From Rhodothermales bacterium (GTDB taxonomy: Bacteria; Bacteroidota; Rhodothermia; Rhodothermales; Bin80), in the NCBI GenBank assembly GCA_028278205.1, contig JANQES010000016.1, forward strand, positions 1-64,000: a stretch of DNA of 64,000 bases. The letters are read 5' to 3'. A program made the translations under genes and the position numbers. Each line of letters opens with the position of its first letter. Within the stretch, counting starts at the first letter, position 1. Shown piece by piece: positions 1-6,946 of this stretch. A model generated the notes under the pieces. It did not search any database. It saw only the letters and a list, made by a program, of their open reading frames with translations, and was not told where the DNA came from.

Positions 1-1
1 C

Positions 2-193
2 ACGGCGCTCTCGGACTTCAACCCGTTGTTCATCGACGAGTCTGAGCCTCGGCGCGTGATCCGGGGTGGTTCGTGGGCGTCGGATGCGTTTTACATCGGA
101 GTGGGAGTTCGGGATGCGCAGGCGGCGGACGAGGCGTCTCCGTACGTGGGCTTCCGATGCGTCAAGGACGTCACCGAGGCAGACACGCCCTGA
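2..193 (+). CDS. gldK: GldK-like FGE-fold lipoprotein, C-terminal fragment
   Basis: This is the 3' end of a gene that begins before the window; frame 2 reads 63 residues to a TGA at 191-193. The fragment carries the C-terminal signature of the formylglycine-generating-enzyme fold: RVIRGGSW, then a variable stretch, then VGFRCVKD. In Bacteroidota, GldK and GldJ are non-catalytic members of this fold; GldK forms an outer-membrane-associated ring with GldN in the type IX secretion system. The next genes are gldL, gldM and gldN homologues in the usual order, which is the main reason for choosing GldK over a true FGE maturase. The 410-base gap before gldL is unusually long for this operon and is filled with palindromes. 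The part holding the lipobox and most of the fold lies outside the window. Confidence 0.72.
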   Translation, partial: TALSDFNPLFIDESEPRRVIRGGSWASDAFYIGVGVRDAQAADEASPYVGFRCVKDVTEADTP

Positions 194-381
194 ACTGGGG
201 AATGGCCAATGGGAGGTGGCCAGTGGGGATTTTGGGGAAAGGGGGAGAGGGAGAAAGGGAAAAAGAAAAAAAGCCGACCTTAGCCGGTGGGCTGCCCGGA
301 ACGGAGCGCAGGCACGCGATAAAGAAAATTTGCTGTCTGAGCGTAGCGCAGCGAAGCGCGTTTCAACGTTGAGCGCGTGCC

Positions 382-409
382 GTAGAGACGTTACATGTAA
401 CGTCTCTAC
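382..409. repeat. Perfect 28-bp palindrome
   Basis: The two 14-base halves are exact reverse complements around the centre at 395/396, with GTAGAGACGTTACA as the left half. Very similar palindromes (core GTAGAGACGTTGCATGC) are known to me as dispersed intergenic repeats in cyanobacteria and other bacteria. This copy is therefore probably a REP/MITE-like element and not a specific operator. Confidence 0.75.
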
Positions 410-428
410 ACGGCCCAGCGGGTAAAGT

Positions 429-479
429 CTTGATCTTTTGGTCCGGAGCCTGCCCCGGACCCCGATCCGGGGGATCAAG
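429..479. repeat. Nested GC-rich stem-loop repeat
   Basis: An inner stem pairs CCCCGGA (453-459) with TCCGGGG (466-472), and an outer stem pairs CTTGATC (429-435) with GATCAAG (473-479). The sequence resembles palindromic intergenic repeats common in several phyla (core CCTGCCCCGGAC...TCCGGGG). It could also fold in RNA between gldK and gldL. Confidence 0.6.
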
Positions 480-603
480 CCAAAAGGACAAACAACCGGG
501 ATCATGCCACCACGCCGGGATCAAAAGAGCACGACCCCGAAAGCACAACCAAATCCTCAGAACTGACAACCTCCAAAGCACTCACCTAACGCATCAAAAC
601 ACC

Positions 604-1272
604 ATGACGGCGGCTCATCAGTCAACCCGGATCTTGCGGCTCAACGGCATCCTGGGGTTCTTCATCGGTATTTTCGGAGCGATGGCTATCCTGGGTGTCT
701 TTTTCAAGATCCTTAAACTGCCGCACTTCGAAATCTTTATGGTGATCGGGTTTGTGGGCGAGGCGGCAGCCTTCGTCATCATGGGGGTGTTTTCGCTCGT
801 CGGATCGTTCTCGGCGAAGAAATACGATAATCTGGTTGCGCCGCTGGCTCCGGCGCCCCTCCCGCAACCTCAACAAGAGACCCCCGAGGCCGAAGTGCGC
901 GCCTCCTTTCGCGCCCTGCTCGAACAGCAAGTCAGCGACGATGTCAACAAGATGATGGAGACGCTGGCGCAAGAAATCGGCCACCTCGGTTCCGAAATCC
1001 AGCAAGTCGGCGGCGAGTTGGAACGGGCGCGGCATTCGATCCACACGATGCGTCAGGAACTCGACCGGGTTGCCAGCGGCGACCTCGCCGGCGATGCCGA
1101 ACGGCTGGGCCGGGGGATGCAGGTGCTCGGCACCGAGATGAGCCAGGCCGGCGACACCGTCGAGCGCATGCGCGCCGACCTCGAAGACATGGCGCACCGC
1201 TTTCGCCACTTCAACGAACCGCCCACCCGCGACGTGGCCGAGGGCAAAATCAAAAAGATGCCATGGAGTTAA
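604..1272 (+). CDS. gldL: GldL-like type IX secretion motor protein
   Basis: The predicted protein has 222 residues. The N-terminus holds two membrane helices at about residues 12-33 and 38-62. The segment between them reads GVFFKILKLPHFE and the second helix contains VIGFVGEAAAF, matching the conserved FKI(L) and GxxxEA pattern of GldL, the proton-driven cytoplasmic-membrane motor of the type IX secretion and gliding machine. The glutamate in GEA corresponds to a residue important for GldL function in studied species. The rest, about residues 95-205, is a long heptad-rich coiled coil facing the cytoplasm. I chose ATG 604 over the upstream TTG because the GldL-like sequence begins right after it. 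The 3' end overlaps gldM by 10 bases, so the two are translationally coupled. Confidence 0.85.
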   Translation: MTAAHQSTRILRLNGILGFFIGIFGAMAILGVFFKILKLPHFEIFMVIGFVGEAAAFVIMGVFSLVGSFSAKKYDNLVAPLAPAPLPQPQQETPEAEVRASFRALLEQQVSDDVNKMMETLAQEIGHLGSEIQQVGGELERARHSIHTMRQELDRVASGDLAGDAERLGRGMQVLGTEMSQAGDTVERMRADLEDMAHRFRHFNEPPTRDVAEGKIKKMPWS

Positions 1273-2273
1273 AGGAACTGCGTTACAATATCATGCTGGC
1301 GCTCTATTTTCCGATTCTCCTCTATGCGTTCAGCACGTTCGATCTGAGCGAAGACGTCTATGCCGTCGAAGACCTCAAGCCCGTGGTGGTGGGCGAGCAG
1401 ACCGTCGTGTTGGGTCAGTCGTTCGAAGCGCGGGCGTTCCTGGCCGTCGGCGGCGGGCAGGGGCAGCAACTCGTCGGCGAGGGTGCCCTGGTGGCGCTGG
1501 GCGATTCGCTCTTCCAGATGCCCACGGCCTTGCTGCTGGCCGACGACGAGGACGAAAAGACGATTCCCTACACAGGCCGTTTTCAACTCCAACAACTCGG
1601 CGGGGCGCTCTCCGAGATTCCGGTGGCGGATAGCTTCGTGGTGCGGCGCCCGGAGATCATTGCCACCAGCGAGGCCACGCAGACGCTCTACCGCCGCTGC
1701 CTCAATACCATTCGCATCGACGTGCCGGGCCTGGAAAACCGCACGTTGCGCCTGCGTAGCGGCGGCGCCGGCACGGTGGGGCGTACGCTGGCGCTGAGCC
1801 CCGGCGGCGAGGGCGCCCGCATCGACGTTTTTCTGGTCGAAAACGACAGCACGGAGGTTTTTCTCGGCAGCAAAAGCTTTGCCGTGATGGAGCCGCCGCG
1901 TCCGGAGTTGCGCGTGCGTAATGCTGAGCGGGAGGTGCGCAACGGAGACAACCTGCCCAAACGACGCGCCCTGCTCGAATTCGATCTCGTCCCCGACGCG
2001 GAGTTTCGCCGTCGCTACCCGCGCGACGCTCGGTACAGTATTGCCAGCGCTACGGTGTATTTGCGGAAAGGGCTCACCGCCAGCCAGGCCATGGGCACCT
2101 TCGCCCTCGAAGGAGGCCGCCGCCTCGTCCTGACGCGGGTGCTGCGCGAAGCCCAACCCGGCGACCGCCTGCTTATCCGGCTCAACGGGGTGGTGCGGAT
2201 CAATCATGGCGGTGCAGCCGTTCCTGTTGCGCTGAGCGAGACGAGTCGCACCTTCGGGTTTATTATTTCTTAG
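1263..2273 (+). CDS. gldM: GldM-like periplasmic shaft protein
   Basis: The protein has 336 residues, with one N-terminal membrane segment at about residues 9-26 followed by a beta-rich, presumably periplasmic, region. In the type IX secretion system GldM pairs with GldL in the inner membrane and extends across the periplasm to the GldK-GldN ring. The call rests on position (overlapping gldL, two bases before gldN) and on this architecture. The sequence is divergent, and the protein is much shorter than the usual length of about 500 residues, so one or more of the periplasmic domains may be missing. A paired repeat of beta domains (about residues 35-140 and 145-330) is suggested but not proven by eye. 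Confidence 0.65.
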   Translation: MELKELRYNIMLALYFPILLYAFSTFDLSEDVYAVEDLKPVVVGEQTVVLGQSFEARAFLAVGGGQGQQLVGEGALVALGDSLFQMPTALLLADDEDEKTIPYTGRFQLQQLGGALSEIPVADSFVVRRPEIIATSEATQTLYRRCLNTIRIDVPGLENRTLRLRSGGAGTVGRTLALSPGGEGARIDVFLVENDSTEVFLGSKSFAVMEPPRPELRVRNAEREVRNGDNLPKRRALLEFDLVPDAEFRRRYPRDARYSIASATVYLRKGLTASQAMGTFALEGGRRLVLTRVLREAQPGDRLLIRLNGVVRINHGGAAVPVALSETSRTFGFIIS

Positions 2274-2274
2274 T

Positions 2275-2922
2275 ATGACGTGGTTATTTCAGGGGAAGGC
2301 CGTTTGTTGGGTCGCCGGAGTGCTGTGTGTACTCCTCGCTGGGACGACCCTTCAGCCCGGCGACGCGTGGGCGCAATCCCGCTGGGTGCAGAACGTCGAG
2401 TTCATCACGCCGGTCAAAGACGAGTACGTCACCCGTGCGTTGCTCGATACCCTCTTTAATGTCATCCAGAACGAGCAGGTCGTCCTCAAACGCACGCCCG
2501 AAGACGCCGATACGCTGGCGTACTATGACCTGGAAAACATCCTGTTGAGCGCCGGCCTCGACTTCACGAGCGCCTCGCATCTCTTCATCGGCTATCGCCT
2601 GGAAGCCGACCAGCGCCGGTTCCAATCGCATATCACCCACTTTTTTTTCATCTACCGCCCCGAAGAAATCGACGCCTTTGATATTCCCATTTTCTATCTG
2701 GATGCGGAGCAGCCTGCCATCCGCAGAGTAATACAATACAGCGGCACGCCGCTGCCCTTTAATGAAGCCGGCCTTCAACCGTTCAGCGAACAACTGGTCT
2801 TTCATAAACTTCCTGAGAGCACTATCGTACGCGTCAGCGGTCGGGTGATCCGCGACCCGGCCAAGGCCGAAGCCGAAATGGAACGCCTGTTGACCACGAT
2901 CCGCCGCTTCGTGTTTAATTGA
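2275..2922 (+). CDS. gldN: GldN-like secreted protein
   Basis: The protein has 215 residues and begins with a signal peptide (hydrophobic core about residues 9-25, cleavage probably after the AWA at about residues 32-34). The mature part contains DTLFNVIQNEQ and ADTLAYYDLE, reminiscent of the GldN/PorN stretch in which a helix is followed by a 'G-E-I-T-A-Y-D'-like motif, and later an aromatic FFFIYRPEEID segment in the place of the GldN FWIYFPE-type motif. GldN is the periplasmic partner of GldK in type IX secretion. The start is one base after the gldM stop. Identity is judged mostly from gene order; the sequence alone would not be enough. Confidence 0.6.
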   Translation: MTWLFQGKAVCWVAGVLCVLLAGTTLQPGDAWAQSRWVQNVEFITPVKDEYVTRALLDTLFNVIQNEQVVLKRTPEDADTLAYYDLENILLSAGLDFTSASHLFIGYRLEADQRRFQSHITHFFFIYRPEEIDAFDIPIFYLDAEQPAIRRVIQYSGTPLPFNEAGLQPFSEQLVFHKLPESTIVRVSGRVIRDPAKAEAEMERLLTTIRRFVFN

Positions 2923-2925
2923 GCT

Positions 2926-4167
2926 ATGCTGGATAAACCGCGAATAACGCCGAAGCACGAGGGGCCCGGCCAGCCGGTACCGGAAGAGCCGGGCGATCCG
3001 GACTGGACGATGCCTCCGCCGCCTGAGTTCGGAGCGCGGGTGTGGTTCATCGTGATTTTAGAGCGGTTCGGCTTCTGGATAGCTTGCGGGCTGACGCTCG
3101 TGGCGATAGCCTACCTGTACATCAACGCAGATCGCGTGTCGTCCAAAGAGCCGGCGCCGGGTCCGATTGTTGCCGGAGAGCAACAGGCGCCTGCCCCGGA
3201 TCCGGGAAGGAGCCCCGATGCGTTGACCATGGCTGCCGGAGAACCCGATGCGCCCGCCGCCGGCGTGCCGGTCTCCGTCACCACCGATCCCGCCGGCGCC
3301 GCCATTTTTGTCAACGGCGCCTACATGGGCGCTTCGCCCTTGCAAGACGTGGCGCTGGCCGAAGGCCGCTACCTGATTTCCGTCCTGAAGCCGGACTATG
3401 CGCAACTCGATACCGTCGTTACGCTCAGCGACGCCTCGGCGTTAATCCAACTTACCTTGCAAAAGGCCGGCGAAGGTCTCGTGGCGGACGCCGCCGAAAT
3501 GATCCCGCCGGAGACTCCGGCAACCCCGGACGAAGCCGCCCGCGAAGAACCGCCTGCCACCCCGGCCTCCGCCTCGCCGGAGCCTGTCTCGCCATCCGAC
3601 GCAGCGCAGGCCACCCGGGAATCGACGCCCCCGCCGGGCGATGCCGCCGAAACACCCCCCGCAGACGAGCCGCCCGCTGATGCGGAGGAACCGCCCGCTG
3701 AGGCAAAAGAACAACCCGCCATACAGGCGGGCGAATTACAGGTCAACTCGGAGCCGTCGGGCGCTTCGGTGTTGGTGGCTGGTCAGGAGGTAGGCGTCAC
3801 GCCTGTACTGCTTACCGGCATCGAGGCCGGCGCACAGCCGGTCCTGCTGCGGCGGGAGGGCTATGAGGATTTTAGCACGATCGTCGATGTCGTAGCCGGG
3901 CAGCGTAACACCGTCAACGGCCAACTCAAACAACGCCTCGGCACGCTCAAGATTCTCGTCAAACCCTGGGGTAATATTTATATCGACGGGGCGCTGAAAA
4001 AAGAAGAATCGACCATCTGGTACGTGACCCAACTGCCGCCGGGCAACCACCGCGTGCGGGTCGAGCATCCTGCGCTGGGCAAGTGGGAGCAGGTGGTCGT
4101 AGTCGCTGCCGGCGAAGAAAACGCCATCACGATAGACTATAACAAGATCAAGTCAGACTCGCAGTGA
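2926..4167 (+). CDS. PEGA-domain membrane-anchored protein
   Basis: The 413-residue protein starts three bases after the gldN stop. It has a proline-rich cytoplasmic N-terminus, one membrane helix at about residues 48-66, then PEGA domains at about 108-172 and 268-332, each with the pattern S-P-A/S-G-A-x-I/V-x-V-N/A-G followed by TPL/TPV and a YEDF-like end, and a third PEGA-like repeat at about 335-405. A low-complexity linker rich in Pro, Ala and Glu (about 175-265) separates the first two. PEGA domains occur in surface and envelope proteins, often next to peptidoglycan or signalling parts. Its place directly after gldN suggests an envelope accessory of the type IX machine, but this is inference. 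Confidence 0.8.
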   Translation: MLDKPRITPKHEGPGQPVPEEPGDPDWTMPPPPEFGARVWFIVILERFGFWIACGLTLVAIAYLYINADRVSSKEPAPGPIVAGEQQAPAPDPGRSPDALTMAAGEPDAPAAGVPVSVTTDPAGAAIFVNGAYMGASPLQDVALAEGRYLISVLKPDYAQLDTVVTLSDASALIQLTLQKAGEGLVADAAEMIPPETPATPDEAAREEPPATPASASPEPVSPSDAAQATRESTPPPGDAAETPPADEPPADAEEPPAEAKEQPAIQAGELQVNSEPSGASVLVAGQEVGVTPVLLTGIEAGAQPVLLRREGYEDFSTIVDVVAGQRNTVNGQLKQRLGTLKILVKPWGNIYIDGALKKEESTIWYVTQLPPGNHRVRVEHPALGKWEQVVVVAAGEENAITIDYNKIKSDSQ

Positions 4168-4659
4168 TCGAAAGGGAGAGAGGGTGAAAGGGGGCTTTTG
4201 AATGTCGAATTTCGAGTGGCGAGTAGAGAACCGACTCATTTTCCTTCGGACAGTCGGTTTGCTTGTGTGGCACTCGCCCTTCGATGTTATACCAACGCCC
4301 GGCTCGGTGCCGCGGTATTTCGCCTTTGGTATCAGGGGTGTTTGCGTGCCGGGATAGTGCGGAGATCGCTAAAGAAAGAGCGTCGATGATCGGAAGCCGG
4401 GTAAAAAGTCGAATAATATATAAGAAAGAACCGTCTTTTCGCGTTACCTTATGGTATGTTTTTGCCGGGGTTGCTGATGAGGCGCCGGATGTTGAGGCTG
4501 TTTGTTGTTAAAAAATTAATAGCGCTGATCAACTTGCCTGTTGTTATTGATGAGTTGAGCGCTTAACAATAATCATAGAGATAGTTAAGGCCGGGATTGT
4601 TTCGGCATGGGTATGCTGCTGCACGATTACATAGGTAAACTTGATCTGTGAGGGCTCCC
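4168..4659. other. Intergenic region, likely promoter of the regulator
   Basis: No gene is supported. Positions 4205-4285 form an imperfect hairpin: AACCGACT (4229-4236) pairs with AGTCGGTT (4252-4259), and GGCGAGT (4218-4224) pairs with ACTCGCC (4272-4278). From about 4400 to 4600 the sequence becomes clearly AT-rich compared with its surroundings, as expected of a promoter region. TGTTAA (4506-4511) and TTAACA (4563-4568) form a weak spaced inverted repeat there. No specific promoter could be fixed. Confidence 0.5.
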
Positions 4660-5628
4660 ATGAAGCAGCTCCATATTTCGCTTTTTGGCAAGCTTTGCAT
4701 TCAGTACGGGGGAAGTAGTTTTGCCGGTTGTGAAGCCAGAAAAGTGCAAGAACTGTTGTGCTATTTGCTCCTTCGTCGAGACCGGCCTCAGGCTCGCGAA
4801 ATGTTAGCCAGCATGTTATGGGGTGATCATTGCACGACATCCCAGTCGAAAAAATATCTGCGCGATGCGCTCTGGCGTCTCCAATCGGCCTTAAAAAGCC
4901 AGCCGGGCTTTGCCGCTACCGCCTTGCTCCACGCCGAGGCAGATTGGATCGAACTCCGGAGCATCGCCGAACTCTGGCTCGATGTGGCCATCTTTGAAGA
5001 GGCCTATGCCGCCGCCAAAGATATCCCCGGCGCGAACCTGGACGACGGCATCGCCACGCTGCTTCAAAGCGCGGTCAAACTCCACAAGGATTTCCTGCTG
5101 GCCAACTGGTATCAGGATTGGTGCCTCTGTGAACGGGAACGCCTGCATCAGATTTATCTCATCATGATTGATAAGCTGATGGGCTACTGCGAGGCGCATC
5201 ACGATTTCGAAGCCGGCCTGGCCTACGGACGCCGCATTTTACAATACGACCGGGCGCGGGAGCACACCCATCAACAAATGATGCGTCTCTATTATCTGAC
5301 AGGATACCGCGCCGGCGCCCTCCGCCAGTATGAGCGCTGTGTGGCCGCCCTCAAAGAAGAACTCGATGTGGGGCCGGCGCGAAGCACCCGCATGCTCTAC
5401 GAACTGATCCGGGATGACCGGCTCAACCAGTGGCCGGCCAGACCGGGGGCGCCGGGCGAGACCGCGGCTGCCCGCGACGTGCTGACCTGCTTGCGCCGGC
5501 TTCAAGACGACCTCTCGACGATGCAACGACGGCTCGAACGCGCCACGAATGCGGCCAAATGCGCGCTGGAAGGCCCGCTGGCCGCAAAACGTCTCGGCGA
5601 ACCCGACGAAGACGGCCTCGTAGGGTAA
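4660..5628 (+). CDS. SARP-like regulator with BTAD domain
   Basis: The protein has 322 residues. Residues 1 to about 95 look like the OmpR-type winged helix of SARP regulators (LHISLFGKL at the start, then ARKVQELLCYLLL and a SMLWGD motif). Residues about 95-245 are the helical bacterial transcriptional activation domain, ending with LRQYERC and LGVGP-like LDVGPARSTRMLYE. The C-terminus (about 260-322) is a short predicted coiled coil, and there is no NB-ARC or TPR part as in AfsR. I chose ATG 4660 with GAGG at 4650-4653 over GTG 4648. It is the only regulator next to the injection-system operon and on the same strand, so it is the best candidate for controlling it. The sequence does not show what it senses. 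Confidence 0.78.
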   Translation: MKQLHISLFGKLCIQYGGSSFAGCEARKVQELLCYLLLRRDRPQAREMLASMLWGDHCTTSQSKKYLRDALWRLQSALKSQPGFAATALLHAEADWIELRSIAELWLDVAIFEEAYAAAKDIPGANLDDGIATLLQSAVKLHKDFLLANWYQDWCLCERERLHQIYLIMIDKLMGYCEAHHDFEAGLAYGRRILQYDRAREHTHQQMMRLYYLTGYRAGALRQYERCVAALKEELDVGPARSTRMLYELIRDDRLNQWPARPGAPGETAAARDVLTCLRRLQDDLSTMQRRLERATNAAKCALEGPLAAKRLGEPDEDGLVG

Positions 5629-5653
5629 CGGCTCTCGTTTTGCAAGGTCGTGC

Positions 5654-5864
5654 CATGAGTCATCCTGTATTTTAGCCCCGTAGGGGCGTCCTGTTTGTAG
5701 CACGTCGCGTTTTTTCTAGAAAAGCTCCGTAGGAGCGGCCTGTTCAAAAGAATCCGCTGCATCCGCTTTGAACAGGTCGCCCCTACGGGGCTCATTTTTA
5801 GGGAAGGTTTGCTTGCTACAAACAGGACGCCCCTACGGGGCTCTGAAATTTGGGATGACTCATG
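5654..5864. repeat. Nested inverted-repeat (MITE/REP-like) element
   Basis: Three pairs of arms nest inside one another. The outer pair is 12 bases (5654-5665 with 5853-5864). The middle pair is a perfect 27-base inverted repeat (5674-5700 with 5816-5842) with core AGCCCCGTAGGGGCG. The inner pair is an imperfect 26-base repeat (5723-5748 with 5767-5792) with the same kind of core. Repeats with the core CCCCGTAGGGG...CCTGTTTGTAG are, to my knowledge, dispersed intergenic elements in several bacterial phyla. The element lies in the leader between the regulator and the injection-system operon and would form a long hairpin if transcribed. Confidence 0.8.
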
Positions 5865-6083
5865 TTTTTGTTGAAACGCTTTGCTCAAAACTGATCGGAG
5901 GCGCTTACGGCGCGATTCGGGGCATGTGCATCTAATGTGCAGGCCCCGTTTTCTTTTAAAAAAGATGCGCGAACAGACGCCCAGGAGGTGCCGCCGCGTA
6001 CGCCGCGCTCGTTTTCATGGGAGTGAGGTTGCGTGGGGGAGAAGGAAGTTTACCGCCCGTTCGGTCTTTTTAGCGTGGGGAGC
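5865..6083. other. Leader of the injection-system operon
   Basis: No convincing gene is seen. The stretch includes an AT-richer patch (5950-5970) with TTTTCTTTTAAAAAAGATG and the run GGGGGAGAAGGAAG before the first gene. The operon promoter is probably here or upstream of the palindromic element, but I cannot place it. Confidence 0.35.
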
Positions 6084-6296
6084 ATGAATTCACTGGAGAC
6101 CAACACGCATGCGTTTGTCATCAGGATCTGGCTTGAAGAGGCGGAGGGCGGCGAGGCTGCCTGGCGGGGACACATCACCCATGTGCTCAGCGGAGAGCGA
6201 AGCTACCTCAAAGATCTGGAATACATCCTCAAATTCATCGCCTCTTATCTGGACGTCACGGGCGGGCGGCAAGCCACACCGCCTCGCGATCCTTAA
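6084..6296 (+). CDS. Small conserved eCIS leader protein
   Basis: The protein has 70 residues: an acidic/aromatic segment AFVIRIWLEEAEGG, then WRGHITHVLSGE, then a helix YLKDLEYILKFIASYL. I recall small proteins of this pattern at the start of eCIS and related tail-like clusters, but I know no function. ATG 6084 is preferred over the earlier in-frame start at 6033, since the similarity begins near residue 8 of the shorter form. It lies 12 bases before the cap gene and is the first gene of the operon. Confidence 0.6.
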   Translation: MNSLETNTHAFVIRIWLEEAEGGEAAWRGHITHVLSGERSYLKDLEYILKFIASYLDVTGGRQATPPRDP

Positions 6297-6308
6297 CGAG
6301 AAGTAGCA

Positions 6309-6923
6309 ATGTTCACAGCCCTGAGCGCGACCAGCCGGACGCTGGCAGAGCACCTGCGTCCCCAGCTTGAGGCCGACATCGAGTTCTTCAGAGACGGCAC
6401 GATGGTCGTCTCGCTGAACAATCCGCAGGAGATGGAAGGTCCGCAGGGGTCGGACGGGCTGTCGCTGTGGCTCTATCGCGTCGTGCGCGACGAACAGCGG
6501 CTCAATGCGCCCCGCCGGCGGCTGGGCACCGCTGAATTTGAACGCGTGCCGCTGCCGGTACGGCTGCATTATCTGGCCACGCCCATCGTCAACCCGCAGA
6601 GCATAGACCCGGAGAGCCCCCTGCTGGAGCAGACCATTCTGGGCAGGGTGTTGCAGGCGTTTCACGATAACCCTGTGCTGCGAGGCTCTGTTTTAGCCGG
6701 CGATTTTGCCGGGACCGACCTGGAACTCCACGTGCGCCTGGAAACGATGAGCCTCGAAGAGATCACCCGCGTCTGGGATGCCCTCGAACGGTCCTATCAG
6801 CTCTCGGTCTCTTACGAGGTAAGCATCGTCTACATCTGTTCGCAACACGAGCCGGAAAGGGTCGAGCCCGTCGCGGTACCCCTGCCCGAATACGGGGTGA
6901 TTACCGCCTCCGAACCGGTCTGA
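6309..6923 (+). CDS. DUF4255 tail terminator/cap protein (Pvc16-like)
   Basis: The 204-residue protein fits the DUF4255 (Pvc16 N-terminal) family: an N-terminal helix with ALSATSRTLAEHL, then VSLNNPQEM, LWLYRVVRDEQRLN, then PVRLHYLATPI and a C-terminal SVSYEVSIVYI strand. In PVC and Afp particles this protein closes the distal end of the tube and sheath. Length is normal for the single-domain form. Here the gene opens the structural block; in the PVC cluster pvc16 is last. Confidence in the family is high, while the cap role is taken from the family. Confidence 0.88.
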   Translation: MFTALSATSRTLAEHLRPQLEADIEFFRDGTMVVSLNNPQEMEGPQGSDGLSLWLYRVVRDEQRLNAPRRRLGTAEFERVPLPVRLHYLATPIVNPQSIDPESPLLEQTILGRVLQAFHDNPVLRGSVLAGDFAGTDLELHVRLETMSLEEITRVWDALERSYQLSVSYEVSIVYICSQHEPERVEPVAVPLPEYGVITASEPV

Positions 6924-6946
6924 GCAGGCCGAAACAACCACGCGCT

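Larger units (their letters stand above)
194..603. other. Intergenic region with palindromic repeats
   Basis: No convincing gene is visible here. The region holds a purine-rich run near 225-275, a perfect 28-base palindrome at 382-409 and a nested GC-rich stem-loop at 429-479. Short open frames that cross it have atypical composition and no recognisable protein. It separates gldK from gldL, so gldLMN may have its own promoter, but no clear promoter box is seen. Confidence 0.6.

Noticed and set aside
2..193. FGE-type fragment as the maturase of the sulfatase at 58247-59803
   Set aside because: The gldLMN context points to GldK, a non-catalytic member of the fold, and the two genes are 58 kb apart.
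4198..4511. Short open frames before the regulator
   Set aside because: They cross a hairpin and AT-rich promoter-like DNA, lack ribosome-binding sites and show no protein-like pattern.
5881..6087. 68-codon open frame before the eCIS leader gene
   Set aside because: It is arginine-rich out-of-frame translation of leader DNA without start signals.
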